Assembly (NCBI RefSeq): GCF_014202335.1
Contig: NZ_JACHGP010000006.1
Span: 186,001 to 250,000, forward strand
Length of the DNA stretch: 64,000 nt
Source of the DNA: Mycobacterium sp. AZCC_0083
GTDB lineage: Bacteria; Actinomycetota; Actinomycetes; Mycobacteriales; Mycobacteriaceae
Reading direction: 5' to 3'
Positions 51,684 through 60,835 of the stretch are shown here, piece by piece. The notes under the pieces are model-generated. The model had not been told where the DNA came from. It saw only the letters and a program-made list of their open reading frames with translations, and did no database searches. Each line of letters begins with the position of its first letter. The stretch's first letter is position 1. The translations under genes and the position numbers were made by a program.

Positions 51684-52844
51684 ATGTCCGACCGTCGTGT
51701 GCGCTCCGTGCTGCTGTTGTGCTGGCGCGACACCGGTCACCCCCAGGGCGGCGGCAGCGAAACGTATCTTCAGCGCATCGGCGCGCAACTGGCCGCGTCC
51801 GGGGTGCAGGTGACGCTGCGCACCGCACGCTATCCGGGCGCGCAACGGCGCGAGGTCATCGACGGCGTGCGGATCGACCGGGCCGGTGGGCCGTACACCG
51901 TCTACGTCTGGGCGGGCTTGGCCATGGTGCTGGCCCGCGTCGGGCTCGGCCCGCTACGGCACGCGCGGCCCGACGTGGTGATCGACACCCAGAACGGATT
52001 GCCCTTCATGGCCCGGCTCGCCTTCGGGCGACGGGTGACGGTGCTCGTGCACCACTGCCACCGCGAGCTGTGGCCGGTGGCCGGGTGGCTGATGAGCAAG
52101 GTGGGATGGTTCGTCGAGTCGACGGTGTCGCCGTGGCTGCATCGGCGCAACCAGTACGTCACGGTGTCCCTGCCATCGGCGCGCGACCTGACCGATCTCG
52201 GCGTAGACGCCGACCGCGTCGCGGTCGTGCGCAATGGACTCGACGAGGCGCCCGCGGAAACGCTCGATCTGCCGAAGTCGGCGACGCCGCGGATAGTCGT
52301 GTTGTCGCGGTTGGTGCCGCACAAGCAGATCGAGGACGCGCTGGACGCCGTCGCCCGCCTGCGCCAGGACCTGCCCGATCTGCACCTCGACGTCGTCGGC
52401 GGCGGCTGGTGGGAGGACCGTCTGGTCGACCACGCCGACCTGCTGGGCGTATCGGATGCGGTGACGTTCCACGGCCACGTCGACGAACTCACGAAACACC
52501 AACTGCTGCAACGGAGTTGGGTGCATCTGCTGCCGTCCTGCAAGGAGGGCTGGGGCCTTGCCGTGACGGAGGCGGCCCAGCACGCGGTGCCCACCATCGG
52601 CTACCGGTCCTCGGGCGGGCTAACCGATTCGATCGTGGACGGGGTGACTGGCGTGCTCGTCGACGACAAGCGCGAGTTGGTGGCCCGGCTGGAGCAGTTG
52701 CTCGGCGACGACGTGCTGCGCGAGCAACTCGGCGTGAAGGCTCAGCTGCGCAGTGGCGAGTTCTCCTGGCGGCAGAGCGCCGACGCCATGCACGAGGTGC
52801 TCGAGTCGGTGCTTGCCGGCCGGATGGTCAGCGGCATCGTTTAA
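51684..52844 (+). CDS. GT4-family glycosyltransferase (Rv0225 homologue)
   Basis: 386 residues (Rv0225 is 384). An N-terminal SVLLLCWRDTGHPQGGGSET glycine-rich donor region and the C-terminal GT4 landmarks IVVLSRLVPHKQIEDALDAV, LLPSCKEGWGLAVTEAAQH and the EX7E-type GLAVTEAAQHAVPTIGY. It should transfer a sugar from a nucleotide or lipid donor onto an envelope glycolipid. Start ATG 51684 with TATCCT just upstream. The stop overlaps the convergent Rv0226c homologue by four bases. Confidence 0.88.
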   Translation: MSDRRVRSVLLLCWRDTGHPQGGGSETYLQRIGAQLAASGVQVTLRTARYPGAQRREVIDGVRIDRAGGPYTVYVWAGLAMVLARVGLGPLRHARPDVVIDTQNGLPFMARLAFGRRVTVLVHHCHRELWPVAGWLMSKVGWFVESTVSPWLHRRNQYVTVSLPSARDLTDLGVDADRVAVVRNGLDEAPAETLDLPKSATPRIVVLSRLVPHKQIEDALDAVARLRQDLPDLHLDVVGGGWWEDRLVDHADLLGVSDAVTFHGHVDELTKHQLLQRSWVHLLPSCKEGWGLAVTEAAQHAVPTIGYRSSGGLTDSIVDGVTGVLVDDKRELVARLEQLLGDDVLREQLGVKAQLRSGEFSWRQSADAMHEVLESVLAGRMVSGIV

Positions 52845-54532
52845 CTGCGGGATGCCCGGCGCATCGAGATGACCGATCCGGTCGCGCCGACGATCAACGC
52901 CGCCAGCCAGATCAGGTGCGCGGCGATGAGCACGCCGCGGTGTGCCGACGCCGGATGATCACCGCCCACCCTTCCCCCGTCGCTTCGCTCGCCCCCGACC
53001 CTTCCCCCGTCGCTTCGCTCGCCCCCGACCCGATACAGCGTCAGGTCGTCGTCGCGGTAGGCGACCGGCAGTGCCAGCGGCGCGCCGCCGGACTCGACCA
53101 CCACCCAGCCGACGCCCGCGTGCGAGACCTCCGCGGCGTCGGCGCCCGAGGTCAGCAATCGCTGCACCACCCTCGCCCGCACGCCCTCACCGGGAACCGT
53201 CCTGCCGCCGATCATCAGGTCACCCGTGGCCAGCACGTCCGCCGACACCCAGCGCGGGAGCGGATCGAGCACCGGTGCGGCCCCTGCCCAGGCGAAGTTC
53301 CGCATGCTGTCCGGCGGCAGCACGGCGACCGGCCGGGGATCTGCGTTGATCAGCGCGGCCGCCGTCGCCCATCCCTGCGGGTAGCGCACCGAGGCGACCT
53401 TGCCGCCCACCCCCCACGCCAGGTCCGGCAGCACGACCAGAAGCGCCAGGCAGCAGGCAACGGCGGTGGCCACGGCGGGCATGCGGTGCCGCAGCGTGAC
53501 GACTACGCCCGCGCCGGCGACGGCGTACCCGGGCATCGCCAACGCGACCCACTTCTGCGCGTCGCGCACCAACCCCAGACCAGGCAGCGTCCGCACGGTC
53601 GACTCGACGAACGCCAGACCGGGGCCCGTCGCCATCAACGCGGGCAGCACGACCGCGACGGCAGCCAACGCCAGCAGCGGCACCGCGGCGGGCCTGCGCA
53701 GTGCGCTCGGCAGGCCGACGGCCACGACGGCGAGCAGAACCACGGTCGCCAGGACCGCGAAAAGCGTTGTCCGCGAACCGGGTACGGCCTGACCGTTCCA
53801 GATGCCACCGAGCCCGGCCAGGCTGAACAACGTCCCAAGTCCCGGTTCGGCACGCGCGGCGAACGCGCCAACTCCCTCCGCCTGGGACGACGGGAGCGAC
53901 CCGGCGACCGCCGAAGCGACCAGCCACGGCAGCGCCGCCAGCACCGCACTGCCCAGGCTCACCGCCGTGCATGCCCAGCGCGGCCGGCCCGGCCCCGGCG
54001 CCAGACTGCACGTCACTGCGACGGCGGCGGCCAGCAGCAGCCCCGTCGGCGTCAGGCCCGCAAGCGCCGTCCAGAACAGCAGTGGCCACCAGCTGCCGTC
54101 GCCGGCGCGCAGGCGAAGGACTGCCGCCGCAACCCACGGCAGGCAGCCGTAGCCGACCAGCAGACTCCAATGCCCCTGCAACATGCGCTCGGCGACATAC
54201 GGATTCCAGATGGCCAGCGTGACCGCGACGAACTGCCCCGGCAGCCCAGCGTCGGGCAGCACTACGGCGGTGAGCCGGGCGGCACCCCACCCGGCCAGCC
54301 ACAGCCCGGCGATGAGCAGTGCCTTGACCACCACGCCGCCGTCGACGACGTGTGAGGCCAGGGCGATTGCGAAGTCCTGCGGCAGTGCCCGCGGCGCGGC
54401 TTCGGACAACCCAAGCGCCGCGTCGGACAGGTACGACCGCGGCGTCGACACGGCGTCGCGAATCAACAGGTAGCCCGGCGCAAGCAGCGGCGCCATCACC
54501 AACAGTGACAGCGCCAGCGCGTACGCGGGCAC
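52841..54532 (-). CDS. Polytopic membrane protein (Rv0226c homologue)
   Basis: 563 residues with about 11-12 transmembrane helices (ALALSLLVMAPLLAPGYLLI at the start; ALIAAHLIWLAALIVGATGS-like at the end) and one large outer loop after residue 390 (PRPVAVLPPDSMRNFAW). The GTG at 54532 is the first usable start after the upstream gene's stop; homologues may begin earlier. A 10-residue tandem repeat (VGGERSDGGR, twice) near residue 515 comes from a duplicated DNA repeat. The layout resembles alpha-(1->3)-arabinosyl/mannosyl-transferase-type GT-C proteins, but no DD motif is evident. Function unknown. Confidence 0.8.
   Translation of the reverse strand: MPAYALALSLLVMAPLLAPGYLLIRDAVSTPRSYLSDAALGLSEAAPRALPQDFAIALASHVVDGGVVVKALLIAGLWLAGWGAARLTAVVLPDAGLPGQFVAVTLAIWNPYVAERMLQGHWSLLVGYGCLPWVAAAVLRLRAGDGSWWPLLFWTALAGLTPTGLLLAAAVAVTCSLAPGPGRPRWACTAVSLGSAVLAALPWLVASAVAGSLPSSQAEGVGAFAARAEPGLGTLFSLAGLGGIWNGQAVPGSRTTLFAVLATVVLLAVVAVGLPSALRRPAAVPLLALAAVAVVLPALMATGPGLAFVESTVRTLPGLGLVRDAQKWVALAMPGYAVAGAGVVVTLRHRMPAVATAVACCLALLVVLPDLAWGVGGKVASVRYPQGWATAAALINADPRPVAVLPPDSMRNFAWAGAAPVLDPLPRWVSADVLATGDLMIGGRTVPGEGVRARVVQRLLTSGADAAEVSHAGVGWVVVESGGAPLALPVAYRDDDLTLYRVGGERSDGGRVGGERSDGGRVGGDHPASAHRGVLIAAHLIWLAALIVGATGSVISMRRASRS
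52969..53028. repeat. 30-bp tandem repeat, two copies, coding for (VGGERSDGGR)
   Basis: Two exact copies of a 30-base unit (core TTCCCCCGTCGCTTCGCTCG) lie inside the Rv0226c homologue and keep its frame. The same core is in the fadD12-like gene at 32138-32161. Confidence 0.75.
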
Positions 54533-54573
54533 CGCCCAACGGATGCCTGGGCGCTGAGTCAGAGCTGTCGGGG

Positions 54574-55830
54574 TCAGACCGGTCTATCCGGCGGCAGGTC
54601 GGACGGCCGCTGGGTGGGCAGCTTCTCGGTTTGCGCCTCGGCGGCGGGCATCGGACCGGAATCGTCGGCGCCGCGTCTGGAGAAGAAGCCGTGGTCGGCG
54701 CCGTCCAGCCCCGGATCGATCAATGCCGACTCGGCGCGCAGGGTGAACGATCCCAGCAGCACGCCGCCGACCAGGAAGACCAGGCCGAGCCCGGTGAACG
54801 TGATCGGCAAGATCCGGCCCCACAGTGCCACCGTGTCGCGTTCGTCACGCGCGGCAGCCACCTGCGCCTCGACGGTCTCCTCGGTGGAGGTGACGTTGTA
54901 GTCGGCGAACGTCACCTCTGGCTTGAGGGCGTCGCGCGCGTAGTAGTGGAAGCCGTGTTCCTTGGCCTTGACGATGGTGCCCGACACCGGATCCACCCAG
55001 AACGTCCGCTGCGCGGCGTAGTAGCGCGTCATGGTGACCGGTTCGGCGGGGTCACCCGGCAGGCCCCACAGCTCGGCGCGTGCGGTGACCTGGCTGTCCT
55101 CGTCGTTGTCGTAGAGCGAGGCGTACTTGATCGGGTCGACGAGCTTGTTGTCGCCGTCGTAGCCCACGTTCTGGGTGAACCGGTACGTGGTCAGGCCGTT
55201 GACGTCCTCTTCGGCCTCGTAGTTCGCGTCGTACGGCTTCTGCGCGATCGGGTCGAAGTACGGGTAGGTCTTCTTCTCGGTGTTGAACGGGAAGCGGTAG
55301 GACAACCCCTCGTGCGGTAGCGCGACGTTGGTCGGCGGGTTCTCGTCTTCCATGCTGCGGGGCTTCTGCACTGCGCCGCCAGGATTGGTGTCGCTGGACA
55401 CGGCCATGGCCGTCTTGCGGTCGAGCGTCACGGTGTCGACCATCGCCAGCAGGAGGCCGTTGTCCTGTTGTTTGTCGGCGCGCTTGAGCGAGCTGCCGAC
55501 CTGCAGCGTGACCACGTCCGCGTTCGACGGCGCTTCCACGCTGAGCTGCTGCTGCAGCGAGAGCGGCACGTTCTTGGTGATCACGAACTTCTCGGCCATC
55601 AGTGACGCTGGGTCGAACGAGGTACCGGTGCCGTCGCTGACCAGCGTGGTGTCCAGGTCGAGCGGGATCTTGGCGATCTTGCTCTCGGTGTAGGTCGACA
55701 GCAGAAGCGCGGCGATGAGTAGGGCGGCGCCCAATCCCATGAGCCCGCACGCTGCGATACGCAGCGCCACAGCGCGGTTCAAACCGTGCCTCCTCGTCCT
55801 CTTGGTGACCACACGACTCGGTGTCCACAT
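54574..55830 (-). CDS. DUF3068 membrane protein (Rv0227c homologue)
   Basis: 418 residues (Rv0227c about 421). N-terminal transmembrane helix AACGLMGLGAALLIAALLLS, a long extracytoplasmic domain with YPYFDPIAQKPYDANYEAEE-type repeats, and a second transmembrane helix near the C-terminus (ILPITFTGLGLVFLVGGVLL). This porin-PorA-like/DUF3068 family is confined to Actinobacteria. ATG 55830 is used; TTG 55782 is possible. It is followed 41 bases later by the Rv0226c homologue. Function unknown. Confidence 0.82.
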   Translation of the reverse strand: MWTPSRVVTKRTRRHGLNRAVALRIAACGLMGLGAALLIAALLLSTYTESKIAKIPLDLDTTLVSDGTGTSFDPASLMAEKFVITKNVPLSLQQQLSVEAPSNADVVTLQVGSSLKRADKQQDNGLLLAMVDTVTLDRKTAMAVSSDTNPGGAVQKPRSMEDENPPTNVALPHEGLSYRFPFNTEKKTYPYFDPIAQKPYDANYEAEEDVNGLTTYRFTQNVGYDGDNKLVDPIKYASLYDNDEDSQVTARAELWGLPGDPAEPVTMTRYYAAQRTFWVDPVSGTIVKAKEHGFHYYARDALKPEVTFADYNVTSTEETVEAQVAAARDERDTVALWGRILPITFTGLGLVFLVGGVLLGSFTLRAESALIDPGLDGADHGFFSRRGADDSGPMPAAEAQTEKLPTQRPSDLPPDRPV

Positions 55831-55933
55831 GCTGCCACCTGCCTAGACCAGGCGGCGGAGGCAACTCGAACGACCCTAACAGCCTCCGGTTGGGCCGACG
55901 CTCACTCCGAGCCCATACGGCAGACTGGGCGCC

Positions 55934-57094
55934 GTGGGAGATCTGACCGGAGGACAGCGAGGGTTCCTCCCTGCCGTCGAGGGTATGCGCGCCTGCGCTG
56001 CCGTCGGCGTCGTCATCACGCACGTCGCCTTCCAGACCGGGCACACCACGTGGGCGACGGGCCGGCTGCTCGGCCGATTCGACCTCGCCGTCGCCGTGTT
56101 CTTCGCGCTGTCGGGGTTCCTGTTGTGGCGCGGGCACGCGGCCGCCGCCCGCGGCCTGCGGCATGCGCCTCCGACGGGGCACTATCTGCGGTCCCGGATC
56201 GTGCGCATCATGCCCGGCTACCTGGTGGCGGTCGTGGTGATCCTGTGTCTGTTGCCCGACGTCAAGGCCGACCTGGTGGTGTGGCTGGCCAATCTGACGC
56301 TGACCCAGATCTACGTGCCGTTGACGTTGACCGCGGGCTTGACCCAGATGTGGAGCCTGTCCGTCGAGGTCACCTTCTATCTGGCGCTGCCATTCCTGGC
56401 CCAGCTGGCCCGAAGGCTGCCGGTCCGCGCGCGCATCCCGGTGATCGTGGCGGTCGCGGCGGCCAGCTTCGGCTGGGGTCTGCTTCCGATCGAGACGCCC
56501 TTCGGAGTGAACCCGCTGACCTGGCCGCCCGCCTTCTTCTCCTGGTTCGCCGGGGGCATGGTGCTGGCGGAGCTGACCGTCAGCCCGGTCGGATGGGTGC
56601 ACCGGCTGGCGCGCCGCCGCATGCTGATGGCGCTGATCGCTCTCGCCGCCTTCGCGGTGGCCGCCTCGCCGCTGGCAGGTCCCGAGGGTCTCATCCCTGG
56701 CAACCTCGGCCAGTTCGTTGTGAAGGTGGCGATGGGTTCGATCGTGGCCGCAGCCCTGTTGGCGCCGTTGGTCCTCGACCGGCCCGACACCAGTCACCGG
56801 TTCCTGGCCAACACCGCCATGGTGACGCTGGGCCAATGGTCATACGGACTGTTCGTCTGGCACCTTGCGGCGTTGGCCATGGTGTTCCCGATGATCGGGG
56901 CGTTCCAGTTCAACGGGCACATGCCGGTGGTGTTGGTGTTGACGGTCGTCATCGGCTTCGCGATCGCCGCGGTGAGCTACGCGCTGGTCGAGTCGCCGTG
57001 CCGGGAAGCGTTGCGGCGCTGGGAGAGAAGGAACGACGTGACACCGCTGGACAGCTCGGTCACTGACTCGCCCGAGCCTGCCGTCGCGCGCTAG
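55934..57094 (+). CDS. Acyltransferase 3 family membrane protein (Rv0228 homologue)
   Basis: 386 residues with about ten transmembrane helices. Family signatures: the N-terminal FLPAVEGMRACAAVGVVITH (active-site histidine region), AVFFALSGFLLWRGH, and QMWSLSVEVTFYLALPFL. Acyltransferase-3 proteins O-acylate envelope glycans. GTG 55934 start; no clear ribosome site. Divergent from Rv0227c by about 100 bp. Confidence 0.86.
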   Translation: MGDLTGGQRGFLPAVEGMRACAAVGVVITHVAFQTGHTTWATGRLLGRFDLAVAVFFALSGFLLWRGHAAAARGLRHAPPTGHYLRSRIVRIMPGYLVAVVVILCLLPDVKADLVVWLANLTLTQIYVPLTLTAGLTQMWSLSVEVTFYLALPFLAQLARRLPVRARIPVIVAVAAASFGWGLLPIETPFGVNPLTWPPAFFSWFAGGMVLAELTVSPVGWVHRLARRRMLMALIALAAFAVAASPLAGPEGLIPGNLGQFVVKVAMGSIVAAALLAPLVLDRPDTSHRFLANTAMVTLGQWSYGLFVWHLAALAMVFPMIGAFQFNGHMPVVLVLTVVIGFAIAAVSYALVESPCREALRRWERRNDVTPLDSSVTDSPEPAVAR

Positions 57095-57109
57095 CCGGCC
57101 CGCCGCGCG

Positions 57110-58585
57110 CTAGCTGGATTGCGCGGCCCGCCGCGCGATGACTTCGGCGCGCACCGCCGATCGGCGCGCCTTGCCCGCATCGTCACGCAGCGGCCGGTCG
57201 ACGAACTCCACGGTGCGCGGCACCTTGTAGTTCGAGACCAGGCCGCCGAGGAACTCCTGCACCGCCGCCTCATCGAGCCCCTCGGCCTGCACCAGCGCGT
57301 GTGGAACCTGGCCGAGGTCGTCGTCTGGCACGCCGACGACCAAGGAGGACAAGATGTCTGGGTGCGCAGCCAACGCCGCCTCGATCTCGGCCGGGTAGAC
57401 GTTGCGCCCGCCGACGGTGAACATGTCGACGCGCCGATCGGACAGGTAAAAGAAGCGTTGGCAGCCGTCATCGATATACCACCCGAGATCGCCGAGCGAG
57501 TCCCAGCCGTCGCGGCTCTTGGCGTCGACGCCGACGTAGCGATAGGTGGGCGCGCTGCCAGGTGCTGGGCGCATATAGATCTCGCCGACGATGCCGGGCG
57601 GGCATTCATTCCCGTCGTCGTCGAGCACCTTCATCTCGCCGGCGACGACGACGCCCACCGACCCTGGGTGCGTAACGTACTGGTCTCCCGAGATGAAGGT
57701 CAGCGCCTGAAGTTCGGTGCCGCCGTACAACTCCCAGATCGCTTCGGGTCCGAGTATTTCGATCCAGGCCAGCTTGATCACGGGAGGACACGGCGCGCCG
57801 AGGTGCCAGAACCGCCGGATGGACGACAGGTCGTAGGCGTCCGGGTTGGCGCGATAGACCGGCAGCAGCCGCTGCATCACCGTCGGCACCGTGGCCAGGA
57901 ACGTCACCCGGTGTTCGGTGACGAGGCGCAGGAACTCGTCGACGTCGAACCGCGGCATGACCACCAGGTGATGTCCAAGCAGCAGGCCCGCCGCCGCGGT
58001 GGTGAAGCCGGTGTTGTGACTGAGCGGCACGGACAGCAGGTTGACGTCATCCTCGGCCATGCCGAGCGGGAGGCCGATGAGCGCCGGTATCCGACTGTCC
58101 CCACCCGCCTCGATGAGCTTGGGGCGTCCCGTGCTGCCACCGGAGGTCATCGACTTCCACACCGGTGAGACCGCCTCGGGAAGCGGTGCGTCCGAGAGGT
58201 TCGGGTCCGGCACGAAATCGGCTGGCACGCTTGGCACTTCGCCGAGTGGATCGGTCCGGCCGACAATCAGCGCGCGCGGCAACAGGTCGAGGATGCCGAC
58301 GAACTCGGCGTCCGGCAGCCGCGCCGACAACGGCTGCGGCACTGCGCCGAGCTTCCAGCAGGCGATGACGGCCTGGATCCATTCGATCGAGTTCGGCATC
58401 GCGATCGACACGTAGTCGCCGACCCCGACGCCCCGTTCGGCGTAGGCCCGGGCCAGCCGGTTGGTCGACGCGTCGAGTTCGGCGCGGGACAGGGTGCGGC
58501 CCTCGCAGGTGACGGCCGGTGCGTCGGGCGCGGCCTTGGCGAGCGCGGAGATCTGCGTGCTGATCGGTGGGACCTCGTCGACCAC
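57110..58585 (-). CDS. AMP-dependent acyl-CoA synthetase
   Basis: 491 residues. The P-loop is MTSGGSTGRPKL (the usual SSGTTG is altered to SGGSTG, as in some aromatic- and bile-acid-type ligases). Then LYGGTELQALTFISG, LGDLGWYIDDGCQRFFYLSD and the C-terminal lysine in RDDAGKARRSAV. The N-terminus is short, so it is a compact ANL ligase, possibly for an unusual or cyclic acid. GTG 58585 begins one base after php ends, so the two are an operon. Absent from the M. tuberculosis block. Confidence 0.8.
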   Translation of the reverse strand: MVDEVPPISTQISALAKAAPDAPAVTCEGRTLSRAELDASTNRLARAYAERGVGVGDYVSIAMPNSIEWIQAVIACWKLGAVPQPLSARLPDAEFVGILDLLPRALIVGRTDPLGEVPSVPADFVPDPNLSDAPLPEAVSPVWKSMTSGGSTGRPKLIEAGGDSRIPALIGLPLGMAEDDVNLLSVPLSHNTGFTTAAAGLLLGHHLVVMPRFDVDEFLRLVTEHRVTFLATVPTVMQRLLPVYRANPDAYDLSSIRRFWHLGAPCPPVIKLAWIEILGPEAIWELYGGTELQALTFISGDQYVTHPGSVGVVVAGEMKVLDDDGNECPPGIVGEIYMRPAPGSAPTYRYVGVDAKSRDGWDSLGDLGWYIDDGCQRFFYLSDRRVDMFTVGGRNVYPAEIEAALAAHPDILSSLVVGVPDDDLGQVPHALVQAEGLDEAAVQEFLGGLVSNYKVPRTVEFVDRPLRDDAGKARRSAVRAEVIARRAAQSS

Positions 58586-58586
58586 G

Positions 58587-59564
58587 TCAGTAACCGCCCT
58601 GGTTCTCGAAGATCCTGCGCGGGTTGTCCACCAGCATGGTGGTGAGCTGCTCGTCGGTCACCCCGCGTTCTTTCAGCGCGGGAATCACGTCATTGTGGAT
58701 GTGCAGGTAGTGCCAGTTGGGCAACGCGATCGGCAGCGTCTCCTCGGGCAGCGCATCGAAGTAGCAGGACGCGTCGTGGGACAACACCATCCGGTCGGCG
58801 TGGCCGCGCTCGCACATCGTCGCGACCGTCTTCACGCGCTGCTCGGTGGACAGGAACACATCGACGCCGAACCGGTCCATGCCGATGTAGGAGCCCGCCG
58901 CGATCAGTTCCTCCAGGTAGGCGATGTCGGTGGTGTCACCTGAATGCCCGATGACCACGCGCGACAGGTCGACGCCCTCCTCGGCGAAGATGGCCTGCTG
59001 CTCAAGACCGCGGCGCGACGCGGCGTGCGTGTGCGTGGAGATCGGCACCCCGGTCTGGCGGTGCGCGGCCGCGACGGCCCGCAGTACCCGCTCCACCCCT
59101 GGCGTCACGCCGGGTTCGTCGGTGGCGCACTTCAGGATTGAGGCCTTGATCCCGGTGTCGGCGATGCCGTGTTCGATGTCGCGGACGAACATCTCGGTCA
59201 TGAACTCCGGGCCGCCCAGCGCAGTGCCCGGGCCGACGAAGTGGAAGTACATGGGCAGGTCGTTGTACGTGTACAGGCCGGTGGCCACCACGATGTTCAG
59301 TTCGGTGGCCGCCGCGATGCGGGCGATGCGCGGAAGGTAGCGGCCGAGGCCGATCACGGTGAGGTCGACGATGGTGTCCACCCCACGGGACTTCAGCTCG
59401 TTGAGCCGCTCGATGGCGTCAGCCTCGCGGTTGGCGCCGTCGCCCCAGCCCTCTGGGTAGTTCTGCATGATCTCGGTGGTCATCGTGAAGACGTGTTCGT
59501 GCATGAGCGTCACGCCGAGATCGGCGGTGTCGATGGCGCCTCGCGCGGTATTGAGTAGTGGCAC
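58587..59564 (-). CDS. php: Phosphotriesterase-homology protein (Php)
   Basis: 325 residues (Rv0230c 326). Metal ligands: H22-x-H24 in TLMHEHVF, carbamylated-lysine segment IKASILKCA, STHTHAAS, VIGHSGD, and the aspartate in LSHDASCYF. Php-type enzymes in mycobacteria hydrolyse lactones or phosphotriesters; the physiological substrate is not settled. ATG 59564. Directly upstream of the AMP ligase. Confidence 0.88.
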   Translation of the reverse strand: MPLLNTARGAIDTADLGVTLMHEHVFTMTTEIMQNYPEGWGDGANREADAIERLNELKSRGVDTIVDLTVIGLGRYLPRIARIAAATELNIVVATGLYTYNDLPMYFHFVGPGTALGGPEFMTEMFVRDIEHGIADTGIKASILKCATDEPGVTPGVERVLRAVAAAHRQTGVPISTHTHAASRRGLEQQAIFAEEGVDLSRVVIGHSGDTTDIAYLEELIAAGSYIGMDRFGVDVFLSTEQRVKTVATMCERGHADRMVLSHDASCYFDALPEETLPIALPNWHYLHIHNDVIPALKERGVTDEQLTTMLVDNPRRIFENQGGY

Positions 59565-59574
59565 TCAACCGACT

Positions 59575-59820
59575 TTAAACACGCGAGCTGAGGGTGAGTG
59601 CGAAACGCTTGCGAAAGGGCGGTGCCGCTACGTCGGGTGTTGCCCTGCCCGCAGCCGGCAGCAGCCGCGCCAGGACCTCGACGTAACGTCCGACCGCCCG
59701 ATCGTGGCGAGCGACAAGCCTTGGCCCGTCGTAGATTTCGACGGTCCGTGCGGCCGAACGGACCGGTAGGCGTCGCCCGGCGTAGCGGGCCGACACGGAG
59801 TAGAAACATTGTCGTACCGA
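59575..59820 (-). pseudogene. IS21-family IstA transposase C-terminal remnant
   Basis: The minus strand reads SVRQCFYSVSARYAGRRLPV, then RTVEIYDGPRLVARHDRAVG and RYVEVLARLLPAAG. This is the C-terminal domain of IS21 IstA. The usual HKGTEDLVLDHYLEVL stretch is shortened, and neither the DDE core nor IstB is present. It shows an old IS21 insertion and decay next to php. Confidence 0.7.
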
Positions 59821-59885
59821 CGCCCTGGCCCGGTCGTCGCGGTGGCCCCGGCAATCGCCTCGTTGATGACGATCGCGGGCGTACT

Positions 59886-60035
59886 TGGCGCGCTTCCCTC
59901 GCGTTCGGCCAGGTCGGCTGCCGTGAGCCTGTCTCTGCCCAGATGGTCGGCGAGCGACAGGTCGGCGGCAGCTCGAACCACCTGACTGACGTAGTGGCTG
60001 TGCGCCATCGCCCGCATCTGCTCGTAGACGTCGCC
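59886..60035 (-). pseudogene. O-methyltransferase N-terminal fragment
   Basis: About 50 codons (GDVYEQMRAMAHSHYVSQVV, RAAADLSLADHLGRDRLTAA, DLAEREGSAP) match the dimerisation helix region of SAM O-methyltransferases. The SAM-binding half is missing, and the upstream peptide (YDYIHEELTTRIAELESLA) is in another frame, indicating a frameshift as well. Confidence 0.55.
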
Positions 60036-60179
60036 GGCCTGGAGACGTCTGCGAGCGATTCCAGCTCAGCGATTCGGGTGGTCAGTTCTTCGTGGATGTA
60101 GTCGTACGCATCGGGGCCCAGCGCGAGCCGGGTCGGGGCGGGGGTCTGATCGGCGACAGGGATGATGGCCCTGGCAACG

Positions 60180-60598
60180 TGCAGCGCGCAGGGCTTGCAG
60201 CGGTGTTTGGCCGTACATCGTTTTGTGCGCAGCGGCGAAGCGGCCGAGTGAGTGAACCCCCAGCAGTGCGCGATGGCGGAAACGGTGCTGCGGAAGGGAT
60301 CTGCGGACCGCAGGTCCCGGTGGGCACGGCGGAGTCTGACCACCCAGACATACGCCATCGGCGACTTGCCCGGGTGACGCTGGAATCCCTCCTGCAGCGT
60401 GCGAACGCTGACGTGGCATTGCCTCGCCAGTGTCGAGATGGTCAACGGCAGGTGCGGTCCGCCCTCAATGATGTCCATCGCATCACGGACCGCCGCCGGC
60501 CGGCCCGGCTCAGAGGGCGCGGACAGTGCTTGGCGATGGGGGTGGTCGAGATGGCACTGGTGGCCCGTGACCGGAACGGACCCGGCCTGACCGCCCAA
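60180..60598 (-). pseudogene. Truncated, frameshifted AraC-family regulator
   Basis: AraC HTH 1 and the start of HTH 2 are intact (HLPLTISTLARQCHVSVRTL, QEGFQRHPGKSPMAYVWVVR). At about 60248 the frame shifts and the rest of HTH 2 continues in another frame (HSLGRFAAAHKTMYGQTPLQ). The effector domain is missing. It is divergent from the dioxygenase gene and may once have regulated it. Confidence 0.7.
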
Positions 60599-60835
60599 TT
60601 CCTCGACGCCTCGTATTGGCGCGCATTTTCACCGTCGTCAATCGTTGAACTGGTGAGGCCGCCCATCCGTGTAGTGCACGTGTACCGCGCGGCTCGGCTG
60701 ACCGGCGCCGAAACCTCGGCTCTCCCTGAATAAGGCCATTGACCCGCCCGATAGCTGGTGTACGCCGCCGCACATGCCGCGTTGACAGACGCGGGCCGGA
60801 TCGTCCCCATCCTGAACAGCAGAGAGGCTACAAGC

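Noticed and set aside
51719..54355. 878-codon plus-strand frame across the glycosyltransferase and the Rv0226c homologue
   Set aside because: Extremely arginine/alanine-rich, no domain; it spans two real genes of known families.
55052..56836. 594-codon leftward frame upstream of the DUF3068 gene
   Set aside because: It overlaps the acyltransferase-3 gene antisense and has no hydrophobic or domain pattern.
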